64,000 bases of DNA from Anoxybacillus tengchongensis. Lineage in GTDB: Bacteria; Bacillota; Bacilli; Bacillales; Anoxybacillaceae. Location: positions 5,544-69,543 of the forward strand of contig NZ_JACHES010000012.1 in NCBI RefSeq assembly GCF_014201585.1. Reading direction: 5' to 3'. The notes beneath the pieces were generated by a model. That model saw only the letters and a program-made list of their open reading frames with translations, did not search any database and had not been told where the DNA came from. Of the stretch, positions 1 to 9,899 are shown one piece after another. The translations under genes were made by a program, and so were the position numbers. Each line of letters starts with the position of its first letter. The first letter of the stretch is position 1.

Positions 1-1
1 C

Positions 2-2539
2 GTGGAAGCCCGACAACAGCTCGTGCAAGCATTACGTGTAGTGGAAGAAGCAGTCACAACTGAAGTGTTACAAGAGGCGAAAGAAGCGTTGCGAGCGAAT
101 ACTGCAGCGACAAAGGTAGAAACAAAAGAAGCCCAGCTAAAACAAGTGGCAGAGGTACGGAAGCAAGCAGAAATTACCCCGACGGTGAAAGCGATGGATT
201 CGCAAGTGAGAGAGGTCGCTCGTACCTTACCAACGGATCAGGGAGAGAAAGTGGTTCGTGCCCTTGAACAGTCGAAACAGCTAGAGACAACGGGACGCAG
301 CGTGGAAGCCCGACAACAGCTCGTGCAAGCATTACGTGTAGTGGAAGAAGCAGTCACAACTGAAGTGTTACAAGAGGCGAAAGAAGCGTTGCGAGCAAAT
401 ACGCCATCGACAACGTTAGAAACAAAAGAAGCCCAGCTAAAACAAGTGGCAGAGGTACGGAAGCAAGCAGAAAGCGCCTCGACGGTGAAAGCGGTGGAGA
501 CGCCAGTGAGGGAGCTTGTTCGTGCATTACCAACGGATCAGGGAGAGAAAGTGGCTCGTGCCCTTGAACAGTCGAAACAGCTAGAGACAACGGGACGCAG
601 CGTGGAAGCCCGTCAACAGCTCGTGCAAGCGCTACGTGTAGTGGAAGAAGCAGTCACAACTGAAGTGTTACAAGAGGCGAAAGAAGCGTTGCGAGCAAAT
701 ACGCCATCGACAACGTTAGAAACAAAAGAAGCCCAGCTAAAACAAGTGGCAGAGGTACGGAAGCAAGCAGAAAGCGCCTCGACGGTGAAAGCGATGGAGA
801 CGCCAGTGAGGGAGCTTGTTCGTGTATTACCAGCCGAGCAAGCAGAAAAAGTCATGCGTGCATTAAACCAAGCGAAGTTGTTTGAAACGGTTGGACGTAG
901 TGAGGAAGCCCGGCAACAACTCGTGCAAACGTTACGTTCGATTGAACAACAGGTTGCGCCTGAACATGTCAATCGCGCAAACATGATTGCTGATCGCCTC
1001 GAGCAGCAAGCGATGACGTTGACAGAAGCGGTTCGTCAGCTACAAGCTGATACTACACTTGCGAAACAACCAAATATGGCTCAAACGCTTCAGCAAGCAA
1101 CACAAATGTTAGACAAACAACGTCAACAGTTGTTAACTGCCCTTACGACAAAAGAAAGTGAACAACGTGCAACAAATGACGTTCGTGCGATCATCGCCCA
1201 AGCGATGAAAACGATGCAAAAGGAGCCAAACGTCAAAGAAGCGCTGCAAATGGCACGGGTGCAACTTGCCCAACATATGGAACCTTCCATTCATGAAGTG
1301 TTTGCTCGTGCGGAACAGCTGGCAGATGAAGGTCGCGAAATGGCCGCAAGACAAACGGTCGTCCAAGCGCTGCAACAAGTCGAACGGACGTTGTCAACAA
1401 ACGATGCATCGTCACCTGCTGATGAGGCGTACGAATTGTTGAGCGCGCTCGGTTTACAGTCAAAAGATATCATTGTTCAAACGGTAACGAAACGAATGGC
1501 AGAAGCAGCGAAGCAGTTTCAACAAACGAAGCGCGATATGATGCGAAATTTAGATGCGATTGATCGTCTTATTGCTCAATACAAGCAAGCGGCGCGGCCA
1601 CAAGCAAATCAGCTGTTAGAAACGACGATTAAACAGCTTGACCAAACGATTTTAAAAAGTGATGCGATGTTGTTTGCGGATATGACGATGGAGAAAAAAT
1701 TACTGCAAGCCAGTTCGCAATTAGCGGAGGCGAAAAAGCTATTAGATAAAGGACAAACGACAGAAGCGCAAAAAATCGTGAAACAAGTAAAAAGCACGCT
1801 CGAACAAATGCAATTTAAGCCATCGGATGTGAAAGTGAAACATTTTGTTGAAGCGCAGTCGCTAAAACAGCAAGCGCCAGAGCGAGCGTTACTCACGCAA
1901 TGGAACGAGATCGTCCAACCTGAGCCGTCCGCGCGCCACATGCTGCAAACAATTCGTCGCCTCGGTTTCATGCATGAAGCGGATGTTGCCAATACGCTCG
2001 TGTTTAACGGCGAAAGTGAACAGGCTGAAGAAACGATGAAAGGGCTTCTTATGAAATTAGCACAAACGGGTGGCGAAGCAGCGAAACAAGCTGAACAAGC
2101 ATTGACGAATATGACAGGGCAACAGCTGCTAAATAAAAACGACCAAGGAAGCGCGATGCAAACGCTCTTTTTCACGATTCCACTGCTGCTGCAAAAAGAA
2201 GTGAAAGACGTAAAAGTGTACGTCAATGCGCGAAACGATGGGAAACGAGTTGACTGGGAAAACTGCAGCTTATACTTTTTACTTGAAACAAAAAAGCTCG
2301 GGGATGTGGGCGTATTATTAAGCGCAAACGAACGGACGATTTCCGTAACGTTTCGCAACGATCGCGAAGATTTCGCTGAACGTATGCGCCCGCTCGTCGA
2401 AACTGCTACGAAGCGCCTTGAAGAAATCGGCTACCGCGTCGGAAACGTACAATTTACAACGTTTGCGAAAATTGAAGAAAAGCAGAACGATCCAAAACGC
2501 GCAACATGGACGGAGAAAGGATATGATTTTACAATATGA
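2..2539 (+). CDS. YlqG-like flagellar/FliK-like protein with 100-residue tandem repeats (5' end outside window)
   Basis: The reading frame is open from the first bases, so the true start lies upstream. The first 300 residues are near-identical 100-residue repeats (300-nt period, copies beginning near 1, 301 and 601, a degenerate one near 901) rich in Q, E, A and K and predicted to be helical. A long helical region follows. The last ~120 residues are globular and resemble the C-terminal domain of flagellar hook-length control (FliK) proteins. The stop overlaps the start of an FlhB-like gene (ATGA), the same pairing as ylqG-ylqH of Bacillus subtilis. A role in flagellar export or hook-length control is inference. 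The repeats may vary in number between strains. Confidence 0.6.
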   Translation: MEARQQLVQALRVVEEAVTTEVLQEAKEALRANTAATKVETKEAQLKQVAEVRKQAEITPTVKAMDSQVREVARTLPTDQGEKVVRALEQSKQLETTGRSVEARQQLVQALRVVEEAVTTEVLQEAKEALRANTPSTTLETKEAQLKQVAEVRKQAESASTVKAVETPVRELVRALPTDQGEKVARALEQSKQLETTGRSVEARQQLVQALRVVEEAVTTEVLQEAKEALRANTPSTTLETKEAQLKQVAEVRKQAESASTVKAMETPVRELVRVLPAEQAEKVMRALNQAKLFETVGRSEEARQQLVQTLRSIEQQVAPEHVNRANMIADRLEQQAMTLTEAVRQLQADTTLAKQPNMAQTLQQATQMLDKQRQQLLTALTTKESEQRATNDVRAIIAQAMKTMQKEPNVKEALQMARVQLAQHMEPSIHEVFARAEQLADEGREMAARQTVVQALQQVERTLSTNDASSPADEAYELLSALGLQSKDIIVQTVTKRMAEAAKQFQQTKRDMMRNLDAIDRLIAQYKQAARPQANQLLETTIKQLDQTILKSDAMLFADMTMEKKLLQASSQLAEAKKLLDKGQTTEAQKIVKQVKSTLEQMQFKPSDVKVKHFVEAQSLKQQAPERALLTQWNEIVQPEPSARHMLQTIRRLGFMHEADVANTLVFNGESEQAEETMKGLLMKLAQTGGEAAKQAEQALTNMTGQQLLNKNDQGSAMQTLFFTIPLLLQKEVKDVKVYVNARNDGKRVDWENCSLYFLLETKKLGDVGVLLSANERTISVTFRNDREDFAERMRPLVETATKRLEEIGYRVGNVQFTTFAKIEEKQNDPKRATWTEKGYDFTI

Positions 2540-2823
2540 TGTACTTTAACCAAAAGCGAAAGCGAGAAATAAACGGTCCATCCGCTGCGGTCATTCGCTA
2601 TGAACAAGGAGATAAAGCTCCGACCGTCGTCGCCCACGGGCGCGGCTACGTCGCTGAAAAAATTATTGACCTTGCGAAACAAAACGGAGTACCGATTGAA
2701 CAAGATGCCGCGCTCGTCCAACATTTGCTTGACCTTGACCTCGGTGATACGATTCCACCGCAATTGTATGCAGTTATCGCAGAAATTTTAATTTTAATTG
2801 AAAAAATGGAACGAAACTATTAA
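2536..2823 (+). CDS. ylqH: YlqH-like, FlhB cytoplasmic-domain homolog
   Basis: This 95-residue protein matches the C-terminal cytoplasmic domain of the flagellar export switch FlhB, without its membrane part. It has the typical run PTVVAHGRGYVAEKIIDLA followed by ...VPIEQDAALVQHLL and IPPQLYAVIAEIL. FlhB cleaves itself at NPTH; here that position reads APTV, so autocleavage is not expected. The start codon overlaps the stop of the upstream YlqG-like gene (ATGA), so translation is probably coupled. The pair may tune type III export substrate choice, but the function of YlqH is not established. ATG at 2539 is an equally possible start. Confidence 0.8.
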   Translation: MMYFNQKRKREINGPSAAVIRYEQGDKAPTVVAHGRGYVAEKIIDLAKQNGVPIEQDAALVQHLLDLDLGDTIPPQLYAVIAEILILIEKMERNY

Positions 2824-2846
2824 ACAATAAAAAATCGTGACGATAA
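2821..2846 (+). promoter_or_regulatory. Sigma-D-like promoter for fliS paralog and large flagellin
   Basis: TAAA at 2821-2824, 14 nt, then GACGATAA at 2839-2846. This is one base from the sigma-D (FliA-type) -10 element GCCGATAA. It lies directly after the ylqH stop and explains why the fliS paralog must start downstream, at 2882. Confidence 0.6.
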
Positions 2847-2881
2847 ATAAAGTAGGTGAACGACAAAAGGGGAGTGAGCGC

Positions 2882-3295
2882 GTGGAGTTTTTAACTGAAG
2901 AAGTGGTGTATAAAAAAACGCCGCAACAATTAACAGCGCTACTTTATGAAGGATTAATTGAAAGTGTAGAACAAGCGATCGCAAGCACAAAAAAGGGCGA
3001 CTATATCCATGCAAATAGACGCTTGCAAAAGGCAAACGATATTTTACGTCGTCTTGGCGTCGGTTTGAAGTACGACGCTGGCATTATCGCCCATCAATTA
3101 GATGTGCTATACAACTATATGGCAGAACGCCTTATTGACGCAAATATGAAAAAAGATGTAGGAATTATGCAGGAAGTGCTAACGATCGCCAAAGACATTG
3201 CGACCGCATGGAATGAGGCGTTGAAAAAACAACCGACAACGAATGTCGCAGCGAAAAAAGCAGCGGCATACGAACAATTTATCATGACGGAGTGA
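2882..3295 (+). CDS. FliS-family flagellin chaperone, paralog 1
   Basis: A 137-residue FliS-like protein. FliS binds the C-terminal helix of newly made flagellin and delivers it to the export gate. The family pattern is visible ([20 protein letters not shown], then a helical bundle ending ...TAWNEALKK). I place the start at GTG 2882 because AAAGGGGAG precedes it at good spacing; the longer open frame (from 2837) would begin inside the sigma-D promoter. It sits 13 nt before the large flagellin gene, so it is probably the dedicated chaperone of that flagellin. A second, more canonical fliS is at 22118. Confidence 0.8.
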   Translation: MEFLTEEVVYKKTPQQLTALLYEGLIESVEQAIASTKKGDYIHANRRLQKANDILRRLGVGLKYDAGIIAHQLDVLYNYMAERLIDANMKKDVGIMQEVLTIAKDIATAWNEALKKQPTTNVAAKKAAAYEQFIMTE

Positions 3296-3308
3296 AGGAG
3301 AGAGAAAC

Positions 3309-5714
3309 ATGAGAATTAACCATAACATCCAAGCATTAAACGCTTATCGTAATTTGGCAGTAAACCAATCAAACACAGCGAAAAACTTAGAAAAACTTTC
3401 TTCTGGCTTGCGCATTAATCGCGCCGCAGACGACGCAGCTGGGTTAGCGATTTCTGAAAAAATGCGCTCGCAAATTCGCGGTTTAGAAGTAGCAGAACGC
3501 AATGCGTTAGATGCCATTTCGTTAATTCAAACAGCGGAGGGGGCGCTGAACGAAGTACACAGTATTTTGCAACGTATGAGAGAATTGGCGGTGCAAGCGG
3601 CGAATGATACGAATACGGTAGAAGACAGAGAAGCGATTCAAAAAGAAATCAACCAGTTAACATCTGAAATTAACAGAATCGGTAACTCTACTGAATATAA
3701 TACGAAAAAGTTGTTAAACGAATCTGTGTCTAGCAGTGCAAGAAGTGTCAAAATTGACGCAACTAACTTTTCGAGCGGAGGAACAACCATTAATGGCTCG
3801 AGTATGCAATTGGATCCAAAAAGTACAATAGTGCCTGGAAATTATAAAGTGAAAATTGAAGATGTAGTAACAAAAACGCTTCAAAATGTAGATCCAATTA
3901 CGGGTGGAGTTCAAAATATTACTTTAGATCCTTCTTCTACTTTGGTGATCGGCAATACGTATGGAGTAAAAATTGAGCAGGAAAACGTCAAGACAATTAC
4001 TAATAACCCAGCATCATCTCCAATGATTGATGCCGTTTCAATTGCGCCGAACTCTCCGTTGAATGATGGATCGGTCACGCTTTATGTGAAAAGAGAGAAT
4101 ACAGTAACAGGCTTTAATGCAGGAGGAACAGGATTAACAGGCGTTCAAATTACATCAGCTGATCCTAATGTGAGTCCGACAGATACATTTGCTGTAAAAA
4201 CGATCAATAAAGCGTCAGGTGTGACAGCAGGGACAGCAACTGGCACATACATCAGCAACGTGACAATTGACCCTGCTAAATTTACCTATAAAGGTGAAGA
4301 TTTTAGATTAGTGTATGCAGAAACTTCAGCTGGTTCAGGTAAATTTACTGTCACATTACAAGATAAAAGTGGAACGATACTATCTGAACCTGTTATTTTA
4401 GATGACAATCAGCAAAACTATGAATTTTACGACTCATCTGGTAATAAGCTAGGTGTATCTTTTACTACTGATAGTGATATTAATAATAAATTAAATACCA
4501 ATAGCGAAAACGGTAATTACAACGAATTTGATATTACCATTGAGTTATCTTTAGAAAAAAATGGTGTGCAAATTGGTACAGCTACATTACTTCCAACAGA
4601 TGCGACTGTAGGGAATGTCACAATTAATGGCTCGGACGGAATCACATATGAAATTAGCCATAACGGATATGGAAATACAACTGGGAATGAAACAGCTAAT
4701 TTTGGTATTCAAAGTTCGTTAAGCTATTCGACTGACGGTACTAATTATACTTCTTTTAACGTTGATGACGATCTAACTCTTAATGGTGGAATTTTTGTTG
4801 ATACAGCAGATAATGTAAGTGATTATCCAACAGGAGTAACGTCTATTACAATTGATGTTGGCACAACTACAGCGTATACAGCGAAACTTGTCGACTCGTC
4901 ATTTAATCAGGTGGCAGGTACACCGACGATTGTTGTCAATGATAATGGCAACTATTCATTTGGAGGTAATACAGGCGTTTCCTTTACAACAGGGACGTTA
5001 TCTGCAGGCACTCGTATGTTTACTGTTGGAGCAAATACAACAACGAAAGCAACTTTAAGCACGAACGGAATCGATATCGAAACATTAAACAATATTGCAC
5101 CAAACTCCAAATTACAATTCCACAATGGCGATTTAATGATGGATATTGGTGCACTTACTAATGGGGAAGCAACGTTTGCAATTACGGGCGGAACGATTGA
5201 TCAGTCGTTGAAAATCCAAATTGGCGCCAATGAAGGGCAAACGTTAAACATTGGAATTGATGATATGCGTGCGCTAGCATTGAAATTGTCTAGCAATACA
5301 GCAGGTGCATCTGTTTCTTTTCAAAACAATTTAGGTGAAACGCTTATTGCCTATTACACAAGCGTTCCTAATGTAAATAACGGAGATTCAAGTAGCAATA
5401 CAGAATATGCACTTGACGTAACAGCGCATGAAAAAGCTGCCGCTGCTGTAAAAGTATATGATTATGCAATCTCGAGAATTTCAGAACAGCGTTCGAATTT
5501 AGGTGCGATTCAAAACCGTCTCGAGCACACGATCAACAACTTAAAAACAGCTCACGAAAACTTAACGTCGTCTGAGTCTCGTATTCGCGATACAGATATG
5601 GCGATGGAGATGACGAACTTTACGAAAAACAACATTTTAAACCAAGCGGCACAGGCGATGCTCGCGCAATCAAACCAATTGCCGCAAGGAATTTTACAAT
5701 TGTTAAAAAGCTAA
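3309..5714 (+). CDS. hag: Large flagellin (801 aa) with expanded central domain
   Basis: The filament protein, secreted by the flagellar export apparatus. The N-terminal D0/D1 region (about residues 1-140, starting [16 protein letters not shown]) and C-terminal D1/D0 region (about 715-801, ending in [16 protein letters not shown]...) are canonical. Between them lies a central domain of roughly 550 residues rich in T, S, G and N, with repeated beta-type segments. Bacillus flagellins are usually 270-300 residues, so this one is greatly enlarged in the surface-exposed part. The C-terminal coding sequence is uninterrupted at both positions where introns split the second flagellin. No CsrA site is visible in the short leader. 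A FliS paralog lies just upstream. Confidence 0.95.
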   Translation: MRINHNIQALNAYRNLAVNQSNTAKNLEKLSSGLRINRAADDAAGLAISEKMRSQIRGLEVAERNALDAISLIQTAEGALNEVHSILQRMRELAVQAANDTNTVEDREAIQKEINQLTSEINRIGNSTEYNTKKLLNESVSSSARSVKIDATNFSSGGTTINGSSMQLDPKSTIVPGNYKVKIEDVVTKTLQNVDPITGGVQNITLDPSSTLVIGNTYGVKIEQENVKTITNNPASSPMIDAVSIAPNSPLNDGSVTLYVKRENTVTGFNAGGTGLTGVQITSADPNVSPTDTFAVKTINKASGVTAGTATGTYISNVTIDPAKFTYKGEDFRLVYAETSAGSGKFTVTLQDKSGTILSEPVILDDNQQNYEFYDSSGNKLGVSFTTDSDINNKLNTNSENGNYNEFDITIELSLEKNGVQIGTATLLPTDATVGNVTINGSDGITYEISHNGYGNTTGNETANFGIQSSLSYSTDGTNYTSFNVDDDLTLNGGIFVDTADNVSDYPTGVTSITIDVGTTTAYTAKLVDSSFNQVAGTPTIVVNDNGNYSFGGNTGVSFTTGTLSAGTRMFTVGANTTTKATLSTNGIDIETLNNIAPNSKLQFHNGDLMMDIGALTNGEATFAITGGTIDQSLKIQIGANEGQTLNIGIDDMRALALKLSSNTAGASVSFQNNLGETLIAYYTSVPNVNNGDSSSNTEYALDVTAHEKAAAAVKVYDYAISRISEQRSNLGAIQNRLEHTINNLKTAHENLTSSESRIRDTDMAMEMTNFTKNNILNQAAQAMLAQSNQLPQGILQLLKS

Positions 5715-5718
5715 TGGG

Positions 5719-5756
5719 TAAAAAGGGTAGGTCGATGCGACCTCGCCCTTTTTTTG
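5719..5756 (+). terminator. Rho-independent terminator after large flagellin
   Basis: Hairpin with arms AGGTCG and CGACCT, flanked by AAGGG and CCCTT, then a run of T. It closes the fliS-flagellin unit. Confidence 0.85.
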
Positions 5757-5792
5757 TAACTGTGGCATAATAAAAAGAAAAAGGTGTGAACG

Positions 5793-6233
5793 ATGATGGA
5801 AGTGCAAAAAGTGTCCCGTGCATCGTTGAATCGTGTCGAGAAAAAAGATGATGCACCAATGGAATCGGTGTCGTTTACGGAAGTGATGCATAAGAAAAAA
5901 AGTGATGTGTTATTTGAACGTTTTCAAACGATGGCGCAAGAAATTGAATCGCAAGGGAAAAAGTTAGCGGAGTCGCAAACGGTTGAAGATTTAAAAAAAT
6001 ATAAAAAGTTAGTGAAACAATTTTTAGACGATGCGGTGAAAAATAGTTTGCAGCTTGAAGAACAGCGCGGGTTTAGCCGCGGGGGGCGCACGAAAATTTA
6101 TAAGCTTGTGAAAGAAGTCGACCAGAAGCTCGTCGAACTAACAAACGCTGTATTAGAAAAAGAGAAAAAAGGGCTCGATTTGCTCGGGCTTGTCGGTGAA
6201 ATTCAAGGATTGATTATTAATATATATACGTAA
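5793..6233 (+). CDS. yaaR: YaaR family protein (DUF327)
   Basis: A 146-residue, highly charged, all-helical protein matching the YaaR/DUF327 family in length and in its C-terminal pattern (GRTKIYKLVKEVDQKL then LGLVGEIQGLIINIYT). Family function is unknown. In Bacillus subtilis yaaR lies near tmk and holB, but here it is between two flagellar units, 79 nt after the flagellin stop. GTGTGAACG precedes two ATG codons; 5793 is used and 5796 is possible. A link to flagella is suggested only by position. Confidence 0.75.
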   Translation: MMEVQKVSRASLNRVEKKDDAPMESVSFTEVMHKKKSDVLFERFQTMAQEIESQGKKLAESQTVEDLKKYKKLVKQFLDDAVKNSLQLEEQRGFSRGGRTKIYKLVKEVDQKLVELTNAVLEKEKKGLDLLGLVGEIQGLIINIYT

Positions 6234-6244
6234 GGGGGAGTAAC

Positions 6245-6652
6245 ATGTTAGATAACTGCCCGAAATGTGGAAGTTTGTTTGTGCGGACGCAATTTCGCGA
6301 CGTATGTGACGCATGTTATAAAGAGGAAGAAAAATTGTTTGAAAAGGTGTACGCATTTATTCGAAAACGGGAAAATCGCACGGCAACGATGCCTCAAGTT
6401 GTTGATGCGACAGGAGTAGAGGAAGCGCTAATTATTAAATGGATTAAAAAAGGGCGATTACAGCTCGTTCATTTTCCAAACCTCGGTTATCCGTGCGAAA
6501 AGTGTGGGGCAACGATTCGTGAAGGTCGGTTATGTGCTAAGTGTATTGGTGGCATCCAAAAAGAGATGACAAAAATTCAACAAGAAGAGGAGCGACAAAA
6601 ACAAGCGAAACGCCAGACGACGTACTTTACCGAACGCCGAAAAGATGACTAA
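6245..6652 (+). CDS. yvyF: YvyF flagellar operon zinc-binding protein
   Basis: A 135-residue protein of the YvyF family (flagellar operon protein upstream of flgM). Two CxxC pairs lie at the N-terminus (CPKCG and CDAC) and two more near residues 83-98 (CEKCG and CAKC), which suggests one or two zinc ribbons. A helix-turn-helix-like stretch (MPQVVDATGVEEALIIKWIKKG) lies between them. The gene precedes flgM as in Bacillus subtilis, and the sigma-D promoter of flgM overlaps its stop codon. Molecular function is not known. Confidence 0.85.
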   Translation: MLDNCPKCGSLFVRTQFRDVCDACYKEEEKLFEKVYAFIRKRENRTATMPQVVDATGVEEALIIKWIKKGRLQLVHFPNLGYPCEKCGATIREGRLCAKCIGGIQKEMTKIQQEEERQKQAKRQTTYFTERRKDD

Positions 6653-6676
6653 ACATTTTTTTGTTTTAGCCGATAA
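6650..6676 (+). promoter_or_regulatory. Sigma-D promoter for flgM-csrA late operon
   Basis: TAAA at 6650-6653, 15 nt, then GCCGATAA at 6669-6676, a near-perfect sigma-D promoter. The -35 element overlaps the yvyF stop codon. It would make flgM and the hook-filament junction genes late, sigma-D-dependent genes with auto-feedback through FlgM. Confidence 0.85.
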
Positions 6677-6715
6677 TAAACATAGGAGAAGAACGGAAAA
6701 AAGTGAGGTGGAAAC

Positions 6716-6973
6716 ATGAAAATTAATCGCATTCAACCGATGAACGTCAATCCGTATGAGCGGACGTCACGTGTCGAAAAGCCGACAAAAGCGACAAAAA
6801 AGATGGATCAAGTTGAAATTTCAAGTGCGGCGAAGGAATTGCAAGAAGCAGCAAAGTTTTCTTCGGAACGGTTAGAAAAAGTGGAACAGTTAAAATCAGA
6901 AGTGCAAGCAGGCACGTATGAAATCGATGCGCGGGCGATTGCAGAAAGTGTACTGCGCTATTATAAACGGTAA
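6716..6973 (+). CDS. flgM: Anti-sigma-D factor FlgM
   Basis: An 85-residue protein with the FlgM layout: a disordered N-terminus (MKINRIQPMNVNPYERT) and a C-terminal sigma-binding half (VEISSAAKELQEAAKF ... YEIDARAIAESVLRYY). FlgM holds sigma-D inactive until hook-basal bodies are complete. It is preceded by a sigma-D promoter and AGTGAGGTGG, and its stop overlaps an ATG in front of flgN. Confidence 0.95.
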   Translation: MKINRIQPMNVNPYERTSRVEKPTKATKKMDQVEISSAAKELQEAAKFSSERLEKVEQLKSEVQAGTYEIDARAIAESVLRYYKR

Positions 6974-6987
6974 TGGAGCGAGCGAAC

Positions 6988-7440
6988 ATGATTGATTTGA
7001 TGCAAAAGTTGCTGACGTTTCATCGTGGCTTATTGCAGCTAGCAGAACAAAAAACAGAAGCGATTAAAAAAAGCGACATCGGTACGTTGCAACAAATGAT
7101 GACGAAAGAACAAAAATATGTGATGGCCATTCGGCAGCTAGAAAGCGAACGAATGAGCCTTCTTTCACATATGTCTGAAGAAGAACGAACGGTGAGTCGA
7201 TATGCTGAACAGTTGGAAGAAAAAGAACGAACAAAGCTACTCCAACTAGCCAATGAACTAAGCGACACGATCGCGCGGCTAAAAGCGCAAAATGAACGGA
7301 ATATGCAGCTGCTGCAACAGTCGCTCCAATTTATTCATTTTACGTTAGATTTGATGATACCGAACGAACAAGATGTTACGTATGACCCGAAGCGAACGGA
7401 TGAATTGCCGCCAAGGTCGTCATTTGAAGCGAAAACGTAA
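6988..7440 (+). CDS. flgN: FlgN, chaperone for FlgK and FlgL
   Basis: A 150-residue helical protein in the flgM-flgK interval, matching FlgN (YvyG), the export chaperone of the hook-filament junction proteins. The pattern MTKEQKYVMAIRQLE agrees with the Bacillus family. I choose ATG 6988 because GGAG lies 9 nt upstream; ATG 6973 overlaps the flgM stop and has no separate ribosome site, but remains possible. Confidence 0.85.
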   Translation: MIDLMQKLLTFHRGLLQLAEQKTEAIKKSDIGTLQQMMTKEQKYVMAIRQLESERMSLLSHMSEEERTVSRYAEQLEEKERTKLLQLANELSDTIARLKAQNERNMQLLQQSLQFIHFTLDLMIPNEQDVTYDPKRTDELPPRSSFEAKT

Positions 7441-7452
7441 GGGGGTTTTTTT

Positions 7453-8994
7453 GTGCTTTCGACATTTCATGGGTTGGAAACAGTACGGCGCGGGATGACT
7501 GCCCAGCAGCAAGCGCTATACGTCACCGGTCATAATATCGCAAACGCCAACACGCCAGGCTATTCGCGCCAGCGCGTCAACTTCGAACAAACGCCGCCGT
7601 ATCCGTTTGCGTCGAAAAACCGTCCCGTCATGCCAGGACAAATGGGAACAGGTGTGGAAGGCGGCACGGTGCAACGCATGCGGGAAGAATTTTTAGATGT
7701 CCAATATCGCGGAGAAAACATGAAATACGGCTATTGGAATACGCGTGCGGAAGCATTGTATAAAATGGAAGAAATTATGAACGAACCATCAGACGAAGGG
7801 TTAGCGAAAACGCTTGATCGTTTTTGGCAGTCGCTACAAGATTTAGCTGTGAACCCTTCAAACTCAGGTGCTCGTTCTGTCGTTCGTCAGCGCGGCATTG
7901 CGGTAGCAGAGACGTTTCATTATTTATCTAGTTCACTCAAATCGATTCGCGATGATTTAAAAAATGAGTTGGATGTCACGGTGAAAGCAGTAAACTCTTT
8001 AGCTCGTCAGCTCAATGATATAAACAAACAAATTAGCGAAGTCGAAGTGCACGGATATTTGCCGAACGATTTATATGATGAGCGCAATCGGCTTTTAGAT
8101 GAATTGTCGCAATATGTAAATGTGAAAGTTACGCCTGTGTCCAGTGGTGGAAGCTCCTTAAAAATTGCGGAAGGACGTTTTACGGTAGAACTAGTGGATC
8201 GAACAGGAAGCACTGTGATTGGCACGCTTGTTGATGGACGATTAGGACAAGTAAATGAGTTCCAACTGAGCTATCAAGACAATGTGACAAAAACAGGGCC
8301 AATTGTTGGCTTCTCACTTGGTAATACAACGTTTTCAACATTTGAACGTTTGAAGGAAAATGGAAAAATAGGTGCTCTTCTTTATTCGTATGGGTATAGC
8401 GAAGATGGGGGTACAACGACGAAAGGATTATATCCTGAAATGTTAGGCGATTTAAACGCCATGGCGAAAGCGTTCGCGGATCAGTTTAATGCAGTTCATT
8501 CAAGTGGATTTAGTGTAACAGAAATAAAAAATAATGTCACGATCCCAGGTTCAAAACCATTTTTTACTTATGATCCAAATGATCCAGCTGGAACATTTGA
8601 TGTTGCACAAATCATTAAAGATTCGCTCGATAACATTGCCGCGTCAGCAACGGGTCAAATGGGCGATGGAAGTAACGCCCAAGCGCTAGCTGAAGTGAAA
8701 AATGGGATGATGAATATTGCTGGAAACACAACAACGATTCAAAACTTTTATGAAAGTTTAATTGGACAAATGGCAGTCAACGCGCAAGAAGCGAAACGGT
8801 TATCTGAAAATAGTGAAGTGCTTCGCCAATCCGTTGATGAACGTCGCCAGTCGGTCAGCTCCGTATCGCTTGATGAAGAGATGATGAACATGATGAAATT
8901 CCAGCATGCCTATAACGCCTCTGCGCGTATGATTACAATGATCGATCAAATGTTGGATAAAATTATTAATAATATGGGCATCGTCGGAAGGTAG
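7453..8994 (+). CDS. flgK: Flagellar hook-associated protein 1 FlgK
   Basis: A 513-residue FlgK, the first hook-filament junction protein. The conserved N-terminus (STFHGLETVRRGMTAQQQAL then ITNANTPGYSRQ-type HNIANANTPGYSRQ) and C-terminus (DEEMMNMMKFQHAYNASARM) are both present, the ends that form the axial coiled-coil core. It starts with GTG after AAGGGGG. It sits 12 nt after flgN, which is predicted to be its chaperone. Confidence 0.97.
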   Translation: MLSTFHGLETVRRGMTAQQQALYVTGHNIANANTPGYSRQRVNFEQTPPYPFASKNRPVMPGQMGTGVEGGTVQRMREEFLDVQYRGENMKYGYWNTRAEALYKMEEIMNEPSDEGLAKTLDRFWQSLQDLAVNPSNSGARSVVRQRGIAVAETFHYLSSSLKSIRDDLKNELDVTVKAVNSLARQLNDINKQISEVEVHGYLPNDLYDERNRLLDELSQYVNVKVTPVSSGGSSLKIAEGRFTVELVDRTGSTVIGTLVDGRLGQVNEFQLSYQDNVTKTGPIVGFSLGNTTFSTFERLKENGKIGALLYSYGYSEDGGTTTKGLYPEMLGDLNAMAKAFADQFNAVHSSGFSVTEIKNNVTIPGSKPFFTYDPNDPAGTFDVAQIIKDSLDNIAASATGQMGDGSNAQALAEVKNGMMNIAGNTTTIQNFYESLIGQMAVNAQEAKRLSENSEVLRQSVDERRQSVSSVSLDEEMMNMMKFQHAYNASARMITMIDQMLDKIINNMGIVGR

Positions 8995-9005
8995 GTGAGT
9001 AATCG

Positions 9006-9887
9006 ATGCGCGTGACACAAATGATGTTAGCGAACAATACGCTTCGCAACGTGAGTAAAAGCTATGACAAACTTGGTACGTATCAACAACAACTAGCAAC
9101 AGGGAAAAAAATTCATCGTCCGTCTGAAGATCCAGTCGTTGCGATGAAAGGGATGCATTACCGTACGAGTTTAACTGAAATTGAGCAGTTTCAACGCAAT
9201 CTTTCAGAGGCGTACACGTGGATGGAAAATTCGGAATCTGCGCTCAATCATACGACAAACGTTTTGCAGCGCGCCCGTGAGCTTGTCGTTCAGGCGAAAA
9301 ATGGCACGCTCGGTTCGGAAGACCGCCAAGCGATCGCCCGCGAAATTGAACAGCTGAAAAAAGACTTAGTACAAGTCGCTAACACGAAAGTAGCAGGCAA
9401 ATACATTTTCAACGGGACAAAAATTGAACAAGCGCCTGTGACGGATGGAACACCGCCAACTGTCGACAATAACAACGATGATTTTATGATCGAAGTAGCA
9501 AAAGGGGTTAAATTAAAAATTAATGTCACGCCAGACAATGTGTTTAACCAAGGTTTGTTTAATACGTTGCAGGATATTGAAAATGTGTTAAATGGCACAT
9601 CAACATCAGGAAAAACTTTAGATAACTTATTATCCGATTTAGATAATCATTTAAACGACGTACTCGCAGAGCGTGCAGAGCTCGGTGCGCGCGTCAACCG
9701 TTTAGAGCTTGTTGAACAGCGTTTATCCGAGCAACAACTCATCGCGAAACGAATGATTTCTGATAACGAAGATGCGGACATTGAAAAAATTATTACCGAG
9801 CTGAAGTCACAAGAAAGCGTACATCGCGCGGCACTCTCTGTCGGTGCGCGCATCATTCAACCGACGCTCGTTGACTTTTTGCGTTAA
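9006..9887 (+). CDS. flgL: Flagellar hook-associated protein 3 FlgL
   Basis: A 293-residue FlgL with flagellin-like ends: MRVTQMMLANNTLRNVSKSY at the start, GKKIHRPSEDPVVAMKGM typical of FlgL, and a C-terminal helix with VHRAALSVGARI. It forms the second junction ring between hook and filament. Spacing to flgK is 11 nt and GTAGGTGAG precedes the ATG, so it is co-transcribed. Confidence 0.96.
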   Translation: MRVTQMMLANNTLRNVSKSYDKLGTYQQQLATGKKIHRPSEDPVVAMKGMHYRTSLTEIEQFQRNLSEAYTWMENSESALNHTTNVLQRARELVVQAKNGTLGSEDRQAIAREIEQLKKDLVQVANTKVAGKYIFNGTKIEQAPVTDGTPPTVDNNNDDFMIEVAKGVKLKINVTPDNVFNQGLFNTLQDIENVLNGTSTSGKTLDNLLSDLDNHLNDVLAERAELGARVNRLELVEQRLSEQQLIAKRMISDNEDADIEKIITELKSQESVHRAALSVGARIIQPTLVDFLR

Positions 9888-9899
9888 GGGTGAGTTGAA

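Noticed and set aside
354-984. Antisense open frames over the 300-nt repeats
   Set aside because: They mirror the repeat coding strand, lack ribosome sites and match no family.
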